A stretch of 64,000 nucleotides of DNA, taken from contig DUSN01000076.1 of the NCBI GenBank assembly GCA_012842605.1, positions 1-64,000 on the forward strand, in the 5' to 3' direction. The stretch comes from Clostridiales bacterium (GTDB taxonomy: Bacteria; Bacillota; Clostridia; Caldicoprobacterales; DTU083). Shown in pieces: positions 38,647 through 48,017 of the stretch. The notes below the pieces were generated by a model. It saw nothing but the letters and a program-made list of their open reading frames with translations, made no database searches and was not told the DNA's origin. The position numbers and the translations under genes were made by a program. Every line of letters begins with the position of its first letter. Position 1 is the stretch's first letter.

Positions 38647-39870
38647 ATGGATAGCAATGAGACTTCAAGGAATATAAGAACAAGATGGTTTTCAGAAGCC
38701 AAGATAGGCTTGTTTGTTCATTGGGGATTGTATTCAATACTTGGCCGTGGCGAATGGGCAATGAATAATGAAAGAATACCAAAAGATGAGTATAACAAGT
38801 TGGCAGATATATTCAATCCTGATAGTTTTAATGTCAATACCTGGGTTAGTCTGGCAAAGGAAGCAGGAGCCAAATATATGGTAATGACTGCTAAGCATCA
38901 TGATGGGTTTGCATTATTCAACAGCAAATTCGATGATTTCAATAGTTATAAAACTGCAGCTAGACGGGATTTTATAGGTGAATATGTGGATGCCTGCAGA
39001 AAAGCAGGTTTGAAAATTGGAATATACTATTCGTGGATGGATTGGCAATTTTTGGGTTATTTTGCCAGAGAAAAATATAAGGATAGTTTAAAGGAAATGA
39101 CAGAAAAAGCAAAATGTCAAATAGAAGAATTGATGACTAATTATGGGGATATAGACATTTTATGGTATGACGGTATAGGATTCAGGGATCCTCTTGATAA
39201 GGATACTCTTGAAAAAATATGGAATACCAGGGAGATAAACAAAAATGTTAGAAAGCTTCAACCTAATATACTCATAAACGATCGTTCTACGACAAAAGAA
39301 GATTTTGACACACCGGAAGGATATATAATCCCGTCAGCACCTGGCCGACTTTGGGAATCATGTATGACAATAGGAGGAGCATGGGGCTATGCAGCTAACA
39401 GTATTGATATGAAGCCGGTAGCTCTGCTCATTCAGAACCTGATAACTGTAGCGGCATATGAAGGGAATCTGCTATTAAATATTGGTCCTAAAGGTGATGG
39501 TAGTGTTGATGAAGAGGAAGCAAGAAAACTTAAGGAGATAGGAAAGTGGTTAAGCATTAATGGAGAAGCTATCTATGGGTGCAAAAGAGCGCCATTTACT
39601 TCGAGCCATTTAGGCTTAGTTACAGTAAAGGATAATTATGCTTATATCCATGTATCGAGCTGGCCTGGTAAGCAAGCATGCCTTGCTGGTGTAGGTACTG
39701 AAGCTGTATCAGCCAGAATTCTGGGAACAGATATAGAAGTTGGTGTTGCTAATAAACCCAATGGCAGACTTATTATAACAGGATTGCCAGAGAAAGCTCC
39801 TTTTAAATATCATACCGTAATAAAAGTCGAGTTTATAGACAATCCTACAGGCCATACAGAAATATTTTAA
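38647..39870 (+). CDS. Alpha-L-fucosidase, GH29
   Basis: This 407-residue enzyme has the GH29 barrel, starting with KIGLFVHWGLYSI, then TAKHHDGFALF and DILWYDGIGF, whose Asp175 is the nucleophile. GNLLLNIGPKGDGSV closes the barrel. It lacks a signal peptide, so it probably acts on imported oligosaccharide. ATG 38647 follows AGAGGAG; the reading frame is open upstream to 38509, but without a site. It stands between GH2 and an SGNH esterase in the same direction, so these three probably act on one fucosylated glycan. Confidence 0.93.
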   Translation: MDSNETSRNIRTRWFSEAKIGLFVHWGLYSILGRGEWAMNNERIPKDEYNKLADIFNPDSFNVNTWVSLAKEAGAKYMVMTAKHHDGFALFNSKFDDFNSYKTAARRDFIGEYVDACRKAGLKIGIYYSWMDWQFLGYFAREKYKDSLKEMTEKAKCQIEELMTNYGDIDILWYDGIGFRDPLDKDTLEKIWNTREINKNVRKLQPNILINDRSTTKEDFDTPEGYIIPSAPGRLWESCMTIGGAWGYAANSIDMKPVALLIQNLITVAAYEGNLLLNIGPKGDGSVDEEEARKLKEIGKWLSINGEAIYGCKRAPFTSSHLGLVTVKDNYAYIHVSSWPGKQACLAGVGTEAVSARILGTDIEVGVANKPNGRLIITGLPEKAPFKYHTVIKVEFIDNPTGHTEIF

Positions 39871-39937
39871 ACTTCTATAGAGAATCCGGCAGATTAATGT
39901 AAAAACTTTAAAATATTAAAATACAGAGGGGATTAAG

Positions 39938-41041
39938 ATGGACAAAGTAAATGTTATAAATTATCGAGCTCCTTTAAGAAATACGTATAATGCTATAAAA
40001 AATGGAAAGTTGACAATAGGATTTATAGGAGGTTCTATAACAGATCCAAGAAATGGGTATAATTGGCCGGAGTTTATTATTAGATGGTTTGTAGATAAAT
40101 ATCCCAATGTTAGAATAGTAGAAGAAAATGCTGCAATTGGAGCTACCGGCAGTGAACTTGCTGTTTTTAGGGCTGAGAAGGACCTAATAGATAGGCATTG
40201 TGATCTGGTATTTATAGAGTTTGCTGTTAATGATGCAGGTGTTCCAAAAGAGAAAAGGATGAGGGCAAGAGAAGGTCTTATAAGGAAACTATTAAAAGAC
40301 AAAGATAGGGATTTAGTATTTGTATACACGTTCTGGCAGGGTATGTATGAAGAAATGCTTGCAGGGCAAGTACCCGAGTCTATTAAGGATTTTGAAGAAC
40401 TGGCAAGGTATTACGATATTGGATCTGTATGGGTAGGTCAGTATGCTTTAAATGAAGTTAAAGCAGGGAGAGTCAGATGGGAAGAGTGGCTTCCTGATGG
40501 ATTGCATCCACAGCTGTATGGGAGCAGTATATATGCCAGCCCTGTTATAAACTACCTGGAAAATGAGTTGATAAACAAAGTATATGATTTTACGGTGACT
40601 GACGAAAAAAGAATAAATAAGAAACCACTTAATATCAAAAACTGGGAAAATACAGAGTTTATACTATTTGACGATGTTATTTTGTCGGGGCCATGGTACA
40701 TTAGACGATGGCCAAACCTAAAATGGATTGACCAGGTATTAGAGACATTTTCAATTGATGCAAAGTTAAAATTTTCTTTCATTGGTAGAGGTCTTGTTCT
40801 GGGATTTGATTTTGGAAGCACATCTGCAGAATTCAAATATTGTCTGGATGGAGGAGAATGGATTGACAGTGAACGGGATAGAGATGCATCTTGGCCCAAA
40901 GAAGGAAATTTTTATGCTATGTGTATTAAGGATGATATGGAAATGGGTATGCATGAGTTTGAACTTAAAGTTGTCCATGGGAATAGACCTGGATGCTGCG
41001 GTGTAAATTTCAGAATAGCTTTTATTGGTGTTATTAAGTAG
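39938..41041 (+). CDS. SGNH/GDSL-type carbohydrate esterase
   Basis: This 367-residue two-domain protein has an SGNH hydrolase domain (about 1-215) with all four blocks: IGFIGGSIT (Ser33), NAAIGATGS (Gly), FIEFAVNDAG (Asn) and DGLHP (Asp187, His190). The C-terminal beta-rich domain (about 235-367) resembles the accessory jelly rolls of carbohydrate esterases. It likely removes acetyl or other acyl groups from a sugar. AGAGGGG precedes ATG 39938. The context is glycan degradation with a fucosidase and a GH2. Confidence 0.85.
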   Translation: MDKVNVINYRAPLRNTYNAIKNGKLTIGFIGGSITDPRNGYNWPEFIIRWFVDKYPNVRIVEENAAIGATGSELAVFRAEKDLIDRHCDLVFIEFAVNDAGVPKEKRMRAREGLIRKLLKDKDRDLVFVYTFWQGMYEEMLAGQVPESIKDFEELARYYDIGSVWVGQYALNEVKAGRVRWEEWLPDGLHPQLYGSSIYASPVINYLENELINKVYDFTVTDEKRINKKPLNIKNWENTEFILFDDVILSGPWYIRRWPNLKWIDQVLETFSIDAKLKFSFIGRGLVLGFDFGSTSAEFKYCLDGGEWIDSERDRDASWPKEGNFYAMCIKDDMEMGMHEFELKVVHGNRPGCCGVNFRIAFIGVIK

Positions 41042-41080
41042 TGTAATAATCAATTAACTAATATATAAGGGGTTGTGGAA

Positions 41081-41702
41081 ATGACAAAAAGAGAAATTGT
41101 TATAGCAACCATTAAGCATAGGAAAACAGGTAAGGTTCCTTATGGAAAAAATACATTATATAAAAGAAAACACAGACTGTTATATTTTAGTTTTAATATA
41201 TGGATCCCATTTTGAAAAGGCATGTTTTGCCAGGGGGATGGAGAACTCTCTGGTTGATCATGTTTTCAATAAAAAGTTTGTCAGGAAACTGATAGATAAT
41301 ATTATAAGGAAAAAATGATTGCCCCAGGCGAAATGTTGGAATATGATTTGATAAAGAAGACAGGTAAGGATATATGGATACATTCTTGTGGAAATATTCA
41401 AGAAATTATACCTGATTTAATTCAGATGGGAGTAGATGTTCTTAATCCAGTTCAGCCTGAAAGTAATGAACATTAAAACTGAAAAAAATTATGGAAATAA
41501 CATTACTTTTTGGGGCGGTATTAGTACACAGTTGACTTTGCCTTACGGAACACCTCAACAGGTTAAAGATGAGGTGAAATCAGTTATTGAAGCAATGAGT
41601 GCAGGTGGTGGATATATATCATCGCCTGCTCAGGATATTCAGGGGGATGTTCCTGCTGAGAATATTCTAGCCCTATTGGAAGAGATCATGAAATACGGAT
41701 GA
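41081..41702 (+). pseudogene. Degraded URO-D superfamily protein
   Basis: ATG 41081, after AAGGGG, gives MTKREIVIATIKHRKTGKVP, the typical N-terminus, but the frame soon stops. Pieces in other frames read GSHFEKACFARGMENSLVDH and NKKFVRKLIDNI, then WIHSCGNIQEIIPDLIQMG with the HxCG motif, and WGGISTQLTLPYGTPQQVK to the end at 41702. Roughly the middle third is missing. It would have been of the HSCG type, like the gene at 44290. It heads the tandem array of four intact paralogues. Confidence 0.82.
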
Positions 41703-41781
41703 AATTAACTTTACTGCTTCTGCTAACTACTTTGATGAATATACAGCTCAGCTTAATTATAAAGGAAGGATGAGTAGAATT

Positions 41782-42840
41782 ATGTCGTTTCAGGATGGAA
41801 TGTCTGCGATTAATCTGGAAATGCCTGCACGGGTACCCAGAACGGAGTATTCTGCAGATTGGCATTGGGATCTTGTTAAGAGGGTAACTGGGATAGAGGT
41901 TAATGTGTTTAGCACCCCCAAGGTACAGGATCAGGCACGAAAGGCTTTTATGAAGGAATGGAATTATGACTTCATATGGTGCACATCTATAGGAGGTACT
42001 ATTTTCGGTGATCTAAGAACCAATATGGGACATGCGATATATGCTTCAGAAGGGGTTGACTACAACAGCAACATATATTGCCCATTCAAAGATCCTGAGG
42101 AGGTTCTGCGTTTTGACCCATGGGAGGCATATGGCAAAAGAGACCATCAACAGCTGGTAAGGGATTTTGAGAACTACTATCGTACCAATGTTGAGTTCTA
42201 TCCTGATGCTGTGAATATGACTGGTGTATATGTTACCTGTATATCAGGCCTTATTGATATTTTCGGCTGGGAGATGCTGCTATTGGCTGCTGGCAGTGAT
42301 CCGGAAGCCTTCGGTAAGCTGACAGAGCGATATGTTTCATGGGTTCAGCAATATTATGATGCACTGGGTGATGCTGATGTCCCTGTAGTTATGGTTCATG
42401 ATGATATTGTATGGACATCAGGACCGATTTTTCATCCAGACTGGTATCGGAAATATGTATTCCCTAATTATAAAAAGCTGTTTGTTCCACTGTTAGACAG
42501 TGGTAAAAAAATTATATTTACCTCAGACGGCACTTATACCATGTTTATTGATGATATAGCTGACTGCGGAGTTCATGGGTTTGTTATGGAGCCTACAACA
42601 GACATGGCCTATATAGCAGAAAAATATGGTAAAACCCATGTGTTTATTGGGAATGCCGATACCCGTATTCTATTAAACGGTACAAGGGAGGATATATATC
42701 AAGAAGTATTACGCTGTATGCAAATAGGTAAAAATTGCCCTGGATATTTCATGGCTGTAGGTAATCATATACCCCCAAATACTCCTGTGGAAAATGCACT
42801 TTATTACAATGAGGTTTACGAAAAATTAAGTAGGCGATAA
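41782..42840 (+). CDS. URO-D superfamily protein, S-D-G variant
   Basis: This 352-residue member of the URO-D/MtaA-like superfamily has a predicted TIM barrel. Where related proteins have His-x-Cys-Gly, it has T247-S248-D249-G250 (KKIIFTSDGTYT), so both zinc ligands are lost and an Asp takes the Cys position. VFIGNADTRILLNGTRE and AVGNHIPPNTPVENA are the C-terminal barrel blocks; the third zinc Cys is also absent. ATG 41782 is preferred (GGAAGGA 11 bases upstream), with ATG 41770 possible. It is the first of four intact tandem copies. Substrate unknown; not HemE. Confidence 0.82.
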   Translation: MSFQDGMSAINLEMPARVPRTEYSADWHWDLVKRVTGIEVNVFSTPKVQDQARKAFMKEWNYDFIWCTSIGGTIFGDLRTNMGHAIYASEGVDYNSNIYCPFKDPEEVLRFDPWEAYGKRDHQQLVRDFENYYRTNVEFYPDAVNMTGVYVTCISGLIDIFGWEMLLLAAGSDPEAFGKLTERYVSWVQQYYDALGDADVPVVMVHDDIVWTSGPIFHPDWYRKYVFPNYKKLFVPLLDSGKKIIFTSDGTYTMFIDDIADCGVHGFVMEPTTDMAYIAEKYGKTHVFIGNADTRILLNGTREDIYQEVLRCMQIGKNCPGYFMAVGNHIPPNTPVENALYYNEVYEKLSRR

Positions 42841-43003
42841 CTTGCACTATAACAAGGTGCACACTCTGGTACTGCAAGCAATTCTATAAATAAGCTGAAG
42901 TAATTTCCACGGATTAAACATGACAGTAGAAGCCCTGTAAAGTAAAATTTGGACATTGAAAACCTTAAAAAACTATTATCGAAATATACAGGAAGTGGTA
43001 TTA

Positions 43004-44242
43004 GTGAAAATAAGTTCTAAAGACAGGGAGATCATCAGAAACCTGGCAATGAAGTATCGTGATGTGGCACTTATGGATATTCATAGAGATACAATTGAAG
43101 ATTGGAAAAAGCTTAACTCTCTGAAACCGACAAGGCCAATGATAATGATTGATCAGATTCCCTGGCATGAGATGAATGTAAATGACGAGCTGACTCTTTT
43201 ATGTGAGAATGAATTTTTAAGAAGTTTCGAATTTGGAATACGAACGACTCTGTATAAGTGGAAGTATTTTCCTTGTGATATGGTCATTAGTCCATTTTTT
43301 CAGATTCCAAAGGTATACACAGAAACTGGTATTGGAATATCAACAAGAATAAGTCAAAATGATATATTGCATAGTGAAGCAATGACACATACCTACGAAG
43401 ATCAGATTAAGGATGAGGAAGATCTAGAGAAATTACATTTTTCTGAAATAAAATATGATGCACAAGCCACAGCCAGGAGAAAAGCTTTTATGGAGGATTT
43501 GATCGGTGATATTTTACCTGTAAAACTGTCAGGTATAAGTATTTGGGCTGCTGTATGGGATAGAATTGTATTCTGGCGTGGAGTAACACCGGTCCTTTAT
43601 GATTTGATAGACAGGCCGGATTTCATTCATAAAATGATGGAGAAAATTATTAGTATTGAAATGAACTCTCTTGATCAGTATGAGGAGCAAAACCTGTTGG
43701 ATTATGAGCAAGGCACAATACATTGCTCAGGAGCGTACACATATGAGCTTCCTGCAAGCGGTTTTAATGAAAACAAAATCAGGGCACGAGACTGCTGGGT
43801 TGCAGGAGCTGCTCAGATCTTTTCTGAGGTATCTCCAGCCATGCATGATGAGTTTGAAATACAATATATGAAACCCTATTATGAGCGGTTTGGTTTGGTA
43901 TATTATGGCTGCTGCGAGCCTCTGCATAATAAAATTGATATCATTCGAAAGATAAACAATGTACGTCTGATATCTATCAGCCCTTGGGCTGATGTGAATA
44001 TTGCAGCTGAGAACATGGGAAGAGATTATGTGATGGTCCGCAAATCTAATCCCTCGTACCTTGCAATGAACTCCTTTGATGCACGTCTTGTAGCCGACGA
44101 AACAGAAGAAACTTTGAAGGCTTGCATCTCTAATGGAACACCTTGTGAGTTTGTACTAAAGGACATTACAACTGTACGAAATGAGCCTGATCGCTTAGCA
44201 AAATGGTATGAAGTAGTAAAAGCGACCATAGAGAATTTTTGA
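43004..44242 (+). CDS. Divergent URO-D superfamily protein, Y-G-C-C-E variant
   Basis: This 412-residue protein is the most divergent paralogue of the tandem set. It is longer, has a distinct N-terminal region (KPTRPMIMIDQIPWHEM), and carries YYGCCEPLHNKIDII where others have HxCG. Its final barrel region (NGTPCEFVLKDITTV) also differs. GTG 43004 follows GGAAGTGG; the ORF from 42956 has no site. Similar proteins in Clostridia are annotated only as URO-D-like or hypothetical. A methyltransferase or other corrinoid-linked role is possible, but the sequence does not establish it. Confidence 0.72.
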   Translation: MKISSKDREIIRNLAMKYRDVALMDIHRDTIEDWKKLNSLKPTRPMIMIDQIPWHEMNVNDELTLLCENEFLRSFEFGIRTTLYKWKYFPCDMVISPFFQIPKVYTETGIGISTRISQNDILHSEAMTHTYEDQIKDEEDLEKLHFSEIKYDAQATARRKAFMEDLIGDILPVKLSGISIWAAVWDRIVFWRGVTPVLYDLIDRPDFIHKMMEKIISIEMNSLDQYEEQNLLDYEQGTIHCSGAYTYELPASGFNENKIRARDCWVAGAAQIFSEVSPAMHDEFEIQYMKPYYERFGLVYYGCCEPLHNKIDIIRKINNVRLISISPWADVNIAAENMGRDYVMVRKSNPSYLAMNSFDARLVADETEETLKACISNGTPCEFVLKDITTVRNEPDRLAKWYEVVKATIENF

Positions 44243-44289
44243 TATTCAAATAAAGCAACTATAAAATAAATAGGAGATGGGATGCTGCG

Positions 44290-45285
44290 ATGAAATCTAA
44301 AGAGCGTGTTATAAGGGCAATTCAATACAAAGAAGTGGATAGGGTTCCGGTTGGGCTCTTTGGGACCTATACAAGTTATGAAGAACGTATGGCTAGATAT
44401 ATTGGTACCAATAGCATTGAGCAGATGTATAGAATCTTGGGCATTGATGTCTGGCATGCTAAGACTAGCATGAGATATACCGGTGAAATGGATCTGCACA
44501 AAATGTTAGAAATGAATCCGCATCCCTTTGCTGAAGTTTCAAGTATAGACGAGGTTGAAGAGTGGCAGTTTCCCAGTATAGAATTTTATGATGCGACAGA
44601 ACTTAAAAAGGAACTTGAAGAGCATCAGGAATTTGCTGTATGTGGAGGTATAAACTCTGCAATATTTCACTACTACCTTGATATGTGTGGCCAAGAAAAT
44701 GCCCTGATTTTATTAAAAACACAGCCAGATATAGCAAAGGCAATAATTAGAAAAATTACTGATTTCTGGGTTGACTACTTAAAGAAAGTATTGGATGCAT
44801 GCAGCGGGCTCATAGACATCATAGAGAATTGCAATGATTTTGGAACTCAACGGAGTATGTTTATCAGCCCGGATGATTTTCGGGAATTCTTCAAGCCTGA
44901 GTTAGGCAGGCTGTATAAAACTGCAAAGGAGTATGGCGTGTTTTATATGCAGCACTCATGTGGCGCAATAGGACCAATTATACAAGATTTTATTGAAATG
45001 GGCGCTGATATTTTAAATCCCATACAGGTGTTAGCAAATGGCATGGAAATAGAAGGACTCGTTCAGAAGTATAAGGGAAAGATAACCTTTTATGGTGGTA
45101 TAGATACCCAAAATTTACTTCCTAAAGGTCCGGAAAGTCGTATTAGAGCTGAAGTGCGCAGGCTGACGGGATACTTTGGCTTTAACGGAGGACTAATTTT
45201 ATCAAGTTCACAGGGATTGATGGAGGATATTCCAATTCCTCATGCTATTGCCATGCTACAAGAAAATTTGCAAATAGCGCAGTGA
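44290..45285 (+). CDS. URO-D superfamily protein, HSCG type
   Basis: This 331-residue compact member has the classic MtaA-like layout. KSKERVIRAIQYKEVDRVPVG starts the barrel, H222-S-C224-G225 (FYMQHSCGAIG) supplies two of three zinc ligands, and TFYGGIDTQNLLPKG follows. The third zinc position reads LILSSSQG, without Cys. GGAGATGGG lies before ATG 44290. It is the paralogue closest to methylcobamide methyltransferases in length and motifs. It is 48 bases from the previous gene, which suggests one operon. Confidence 0.87.
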   Translation: MKSKERVIRAIQYKEVDRVPVGLFGTYTSYEERMARYIGTNSIEQMYRILGIDVWHAKTSMRYTGEMDLHKMLEMNPHPFAEVSSIDEVEEWQFPSIEFYDATELKKELEEHQEFAVCGGINSAIFHYYLDMCGQENALILLKTQPDIAKAIIRKITDFWVDYLKKVLDACSGLIDIIENCNDFGTQRSMFISPDDFREFFKPELGRLYKTAKEYGVFYMQHSCGAIGPIIQDFIEMGADILNPIQVLANGMEIEGLVQKYKGKITFYGGIDTQNLLPKGPESRIRAEVRRLTGYFGFNGGLILSSSQGLMEDIPIPHAIAMLQENLQIAQ

Positions 45286-45498
45286 CTGAGGTGTAGAATG
45301 ATGAGACCATAGTTCTGGCGGTCGAACAAAAATGGTTCTTAAGCTCAGAAAAAAGGATTACCATATATACAAAGCAGTTGCTGCTCTATTACTTAGAATA
45401 ATTTCTTATTATACATCTGCTAAGTTTATATTAGATGCAGGTGCTATTGCTTTTAAGTGAAAAGGCATTACAAATATTATTGTATGAGAGGGATCAAA

Positions 45499-46515
45499 AT
45501 GAATCTAATACACAGAGTGCCTGACTTTGATAATATACTTGCTGTTTTGAATTGTGAAGTGCCAAAGCGGCATACTTTGTTTGAGTTTTTTATGAATGAT
45601 AACTTGTATCGTGAGGTGACTGGTAGAACACCTTCTTATAATGATAATCTGGATGTACTGAAGTATCATATAGATGCTTTTGCTGCTTGTGGTTATGACT
45701 ATGCACCGGTGTGGGGTAAAATGTCTTTTAAGCAAGCAGCACGCAAAAAAAAGGAAACTATATCCCTGAATGAAGGAAGTGTCATTTACGATAGAGAAAC
45801 CTTTGAAAATTATGAATGGCCGGACCCTTCATTAGATGACTATTCTTATCTTGAGCAAATCCGGAGTTATCTTCCTGGTAATATGAAATTGATGATTGTA
45901 GGTCCTAACGGTTTGCTGGAAAATGCAATTAGTTTGGTAGGTTATGAAAGGTTATGTATCATGATTTATGAGGATGAGAATCTGGTAATAGATATATTTA
46001 ACAAAATAGGCTCTATACTGCTTAAATATTATGATATAACTGCTCAGTATGACAGTGTGGGCATTGTTATGTCAAATGATGATTGGGGATTTAAAACACA
46101 AACAATGCTATCACCGCAGCAATTAAGGAAATATGTATTTCCTTGGCATAAGAAAATAGTACAGACAGCTCATAAATACGGAAAACCCGCGGTACTGCAT
46201 TCCTGTGGATATGCTGATGAAATTATGAACGATATTATATATGATATGGGATATGATGGGAAACACTCATTTGAGGACAGTATACGAAGCATAGAGGATA
46301 GTTATGAGAAATGGGGCGGAAAAATCGCTCTTCTGGGAGGTGTAGATGTAGATTTTCTTATTCGTTCATCGGTTGAGGATATAACACGCAGATCCAGAAA
46401 TTTACTGGAAATGGCAAAGTATGCTGGAGGTTATGCTTTAGGATCAGGGAACAGTATACCCGATTATGTTCCTATGGAAAAATACTTTGCTATGACTGCA
46501 GCTGTCCTGGACTGA
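45499..46515 (+). CDS. URO-D superfamily protein, HSCG type
   Basis: This 338-residue member has H234-S-C236-G (VLHSCGYAD) and IALLGGVDVDFLIRSSVED, and ends with YALGSGNSIPDYVPMEKYF, where the third zinc Cys would be. Its N-terminus (KRHTLFEFFMNDNL) lacks the RVP segment. ATG 45499 follows GAGAGGG; the frame is open from 45457. The 213-base gap before it is longer than those between the other array genes and holds no recognisable gene. Confidence 0.85.
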   Translation: MNLIHRVPDFDNILAVLNCEVPKRHTLFEFFMNDNLYREVTGRTPSYNDNLDVLKYHIDAFAACGYDYAPVWGKMSFKQAARKKKETISLNEGSVIYDRETFENYEWPDPSLDDYSYLEQIRSYLPGNMKLMIVGPNGLLENAISLVGYERLCIMIYEDENLVIDIFNKIGSILLKYYDITAQYDSVGIVMSNDDWGFKTQTMLSPQQLRKYVFPWHKKIVQTAHKYGKPAVLHSCGYADEIMNDIIYDMGYDGKHSFEDSIRSIEDSYEKWGGKIALLGGVDVDFLIRSSVEDITRRSRNLLEMAKYAGGYALGSGNSIPDYVPMEKYFAMTAAVLD

Positions 46516-46605
46516 CTTTAATTGTGTTGGAAAGCTGATCTCGGGATTGATATAGGCCGTGTATTATTTGCAGCAATTATTTTGTTATGTGAAGGAGAGA
46601 GAAAA

Positions 46606-46771
46606 ATGGCAAAAATTACAGCGAAAACCATACATACCAGTGGAATTCCTCTTGGAGGACTCGGCACAGGATTTAAGCTTACAACATAGGATTGATAAGG
46701 AACTTGTGCTGAAGGCAGATAACCTGATTAGAGTTGAAAAAGGTCAAACCTTAATAGTTGAGTGTGAGTAA
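46606..46771 (+). pseudogene. Collapsed GH116-like glycosidase (N- and C-termini joined)
   Basis: AAGGAGAG and ATG 46606 begin MAKITAKTIHTSGIPLGGLG, the N-terminus of GH116/bile-acid beta-glucosidase-like enzymes. The frame stops after 27 codons. In another frame, LQHRIDKELVLKADNLIRVE and GQTLIVE up to 46771 look like the C-terminus of such a protein. The joint, near 46665-46690, implies one deletion removed nearly the whole gene. The family call rests on about 15 residues. Confidence 0.55.
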
Positions 46772-46795
46772 TGAACAATCAACTATAAATTTATA

Positions 46796-47608
46796 TTAGT
46801 CTTTCTGTTTCTCTCCTTTTCGATACAAAATTGGAGGACATCCATAGTATTTTATGAACTCCCGGGTAAAATGAAATGGGCTTGAATAGCCTAGATTGCT
46901 GCTGATTTCATTGATGGTCATATTTGTATTCCTAAGCAAAGCCTCAGCAGCTTGCATTTTAAGCTGTATATAATACCTCTTTGGAGTAGTATTATAAATA
47001 GATTTAAAGAGTTTGCAGAAGTACTTGCTGCAAAAACCAGATTTCTTTGCTAATTGCTCTATACTAATATTGCTATTTAGATGATTTTGTAAATATTGTG
47101 CTGCCTCACGAATCTCCTTTTCATAAGGCATATTATTAAACGAGGAATATCCTGAGTTTTTCAACCATTGATACAATAAAACAGACATTTTGGCACAAGC
47201 AAGATGCTGTGATATAAGGTCGTCATCCCTGAGAAGAGCCATGCACTCATGTACCTGATCCTCTTCGTCTTCTAGTATAGGTGTTTGTATTAGCATATTG
47301 TATGGTAAATTCGGAGTAGCTGTTGTATAGAATTCAAACCACCAAAAATCCCAGGAGTTATTGCTGCAAAAATACCTTCTAATACGTTTTCTTTCAAGAA
47401 GAAGGAGTGTGCACGACTCGGCCTTCAGTACATTATTGTCGTATTGAATGGTACCTTGTCCTTTTATCGTTCGTATCAAAATACTTTCCTGAGTAATGGC
47501 AGATCCTTTATAAATATCATATGAGGAGTCTGCTTTAACTACCCATATTGCTTTTAATGAGATAGAGGATACTGTAGATGTTTTTGCGATTGAAAATTCG
47601 TTAACCAT
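46796..47608 (-). CDS. AraC-family transcriptional regulator
   Basis: This 270-residue regulator has an N-terminal cupin-like sensor domain (about 1-140) and two C-terminal helix-turn-helix motifs (about 170-268): NISIEQLAKKSGFCSKYFCKLFK and TINEISSNLGYSSPFHFTREF. It is divergent from the importer genes at 48018-51661 and probably activates them in response to a sugar. The start is uncertain: ATG 47608 and TTG 47626 are in frame, and neither has a clear ribosome binding site. Confidence 0.88.
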   Translation of the reverse strand: MVNEFSIAKTSTVSSISLKAIWVVKADSSYDIYKGSAITQESILIRTIKGQGTIQYDNNVLKAESCTLLLLERKRIRRYFCSNNSWDFWWFEFYTTATPNLPYNMLIQTPILEDEEDQVHECMALLRDDDLISQHLACAKMSVLLYQWLKNSGYSSFNNMPYEKEIREAAQYLQNHLNSNISIEQLAKKSGFCSKYFCKLFKSIYNTTPKRYYIQLKMQAAEALLRNTNMTINEISSNLGYSSPFHFTREFIKYYGCPPILYRKGEKQKD

Positions 47609-47782
47609 ACTTTTATTATAATCCAATATATCAAGAATGTATATGACTAATTGTTAAAAAATGTTTGCTGTTGCGTGTGTCAGTTAGGTAATCCGCGCAA
47701 CCTTATTCATCGAATTGCTTTGCAAATTACATAAAATTACTTTAACTTTTAAATGAAATAGTTAGATTGATTAACATATATA

Positions 47783-47811
47783 TTTACAAAATAATCATTA
47801 TATTGTATAAT
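47783..47811 (+). promoter_or_regulatory. Promoter of the second LplABC importer
   Basis: TTTACA (47783-47788) and TATAAT (47806-47811) are 17 bases apart. The leader of about 200 bases before 48018 holds a 13-bp palindrome CCATTT-G-AAATGG (47969-47981) and no gene. The rest of the 47627-48017 gap is AT-rich, with no other feature seen. Confidence 0.65.
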
Positions 47812-48017
47812 TAATTTGATGATATAACATATATAAAGGAAACACAAATATAGCATTATGTACTGTAATAAAACGCTTCTTATGGAAAAATGACATAAAT
47901 ACCAATACTGCATAGTGTTCATACCAAAGAATAGATGTAGAGTAATGTTACAGAGCTGAATTTAAACCCCATTTGAAATGGTGGCCAATGACTTAAGGAT
48001 TTGAGAGGGGAATAGAT

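Noticed and set aside
45286-45498. Possible further URO-D or transposon remnant between 44290 and 45499 genes
   Set aside because: A plus-strand frame (about 45331-45459) reads like protein, but no family block could be recognised in this short gap.
41081-46515. URO-D genes as haem-pathway hemE
   Set aside because: The N-terminal RQAGR substrate motif of HemE is absent, several paralogues occur together, and no other haem genes are near.
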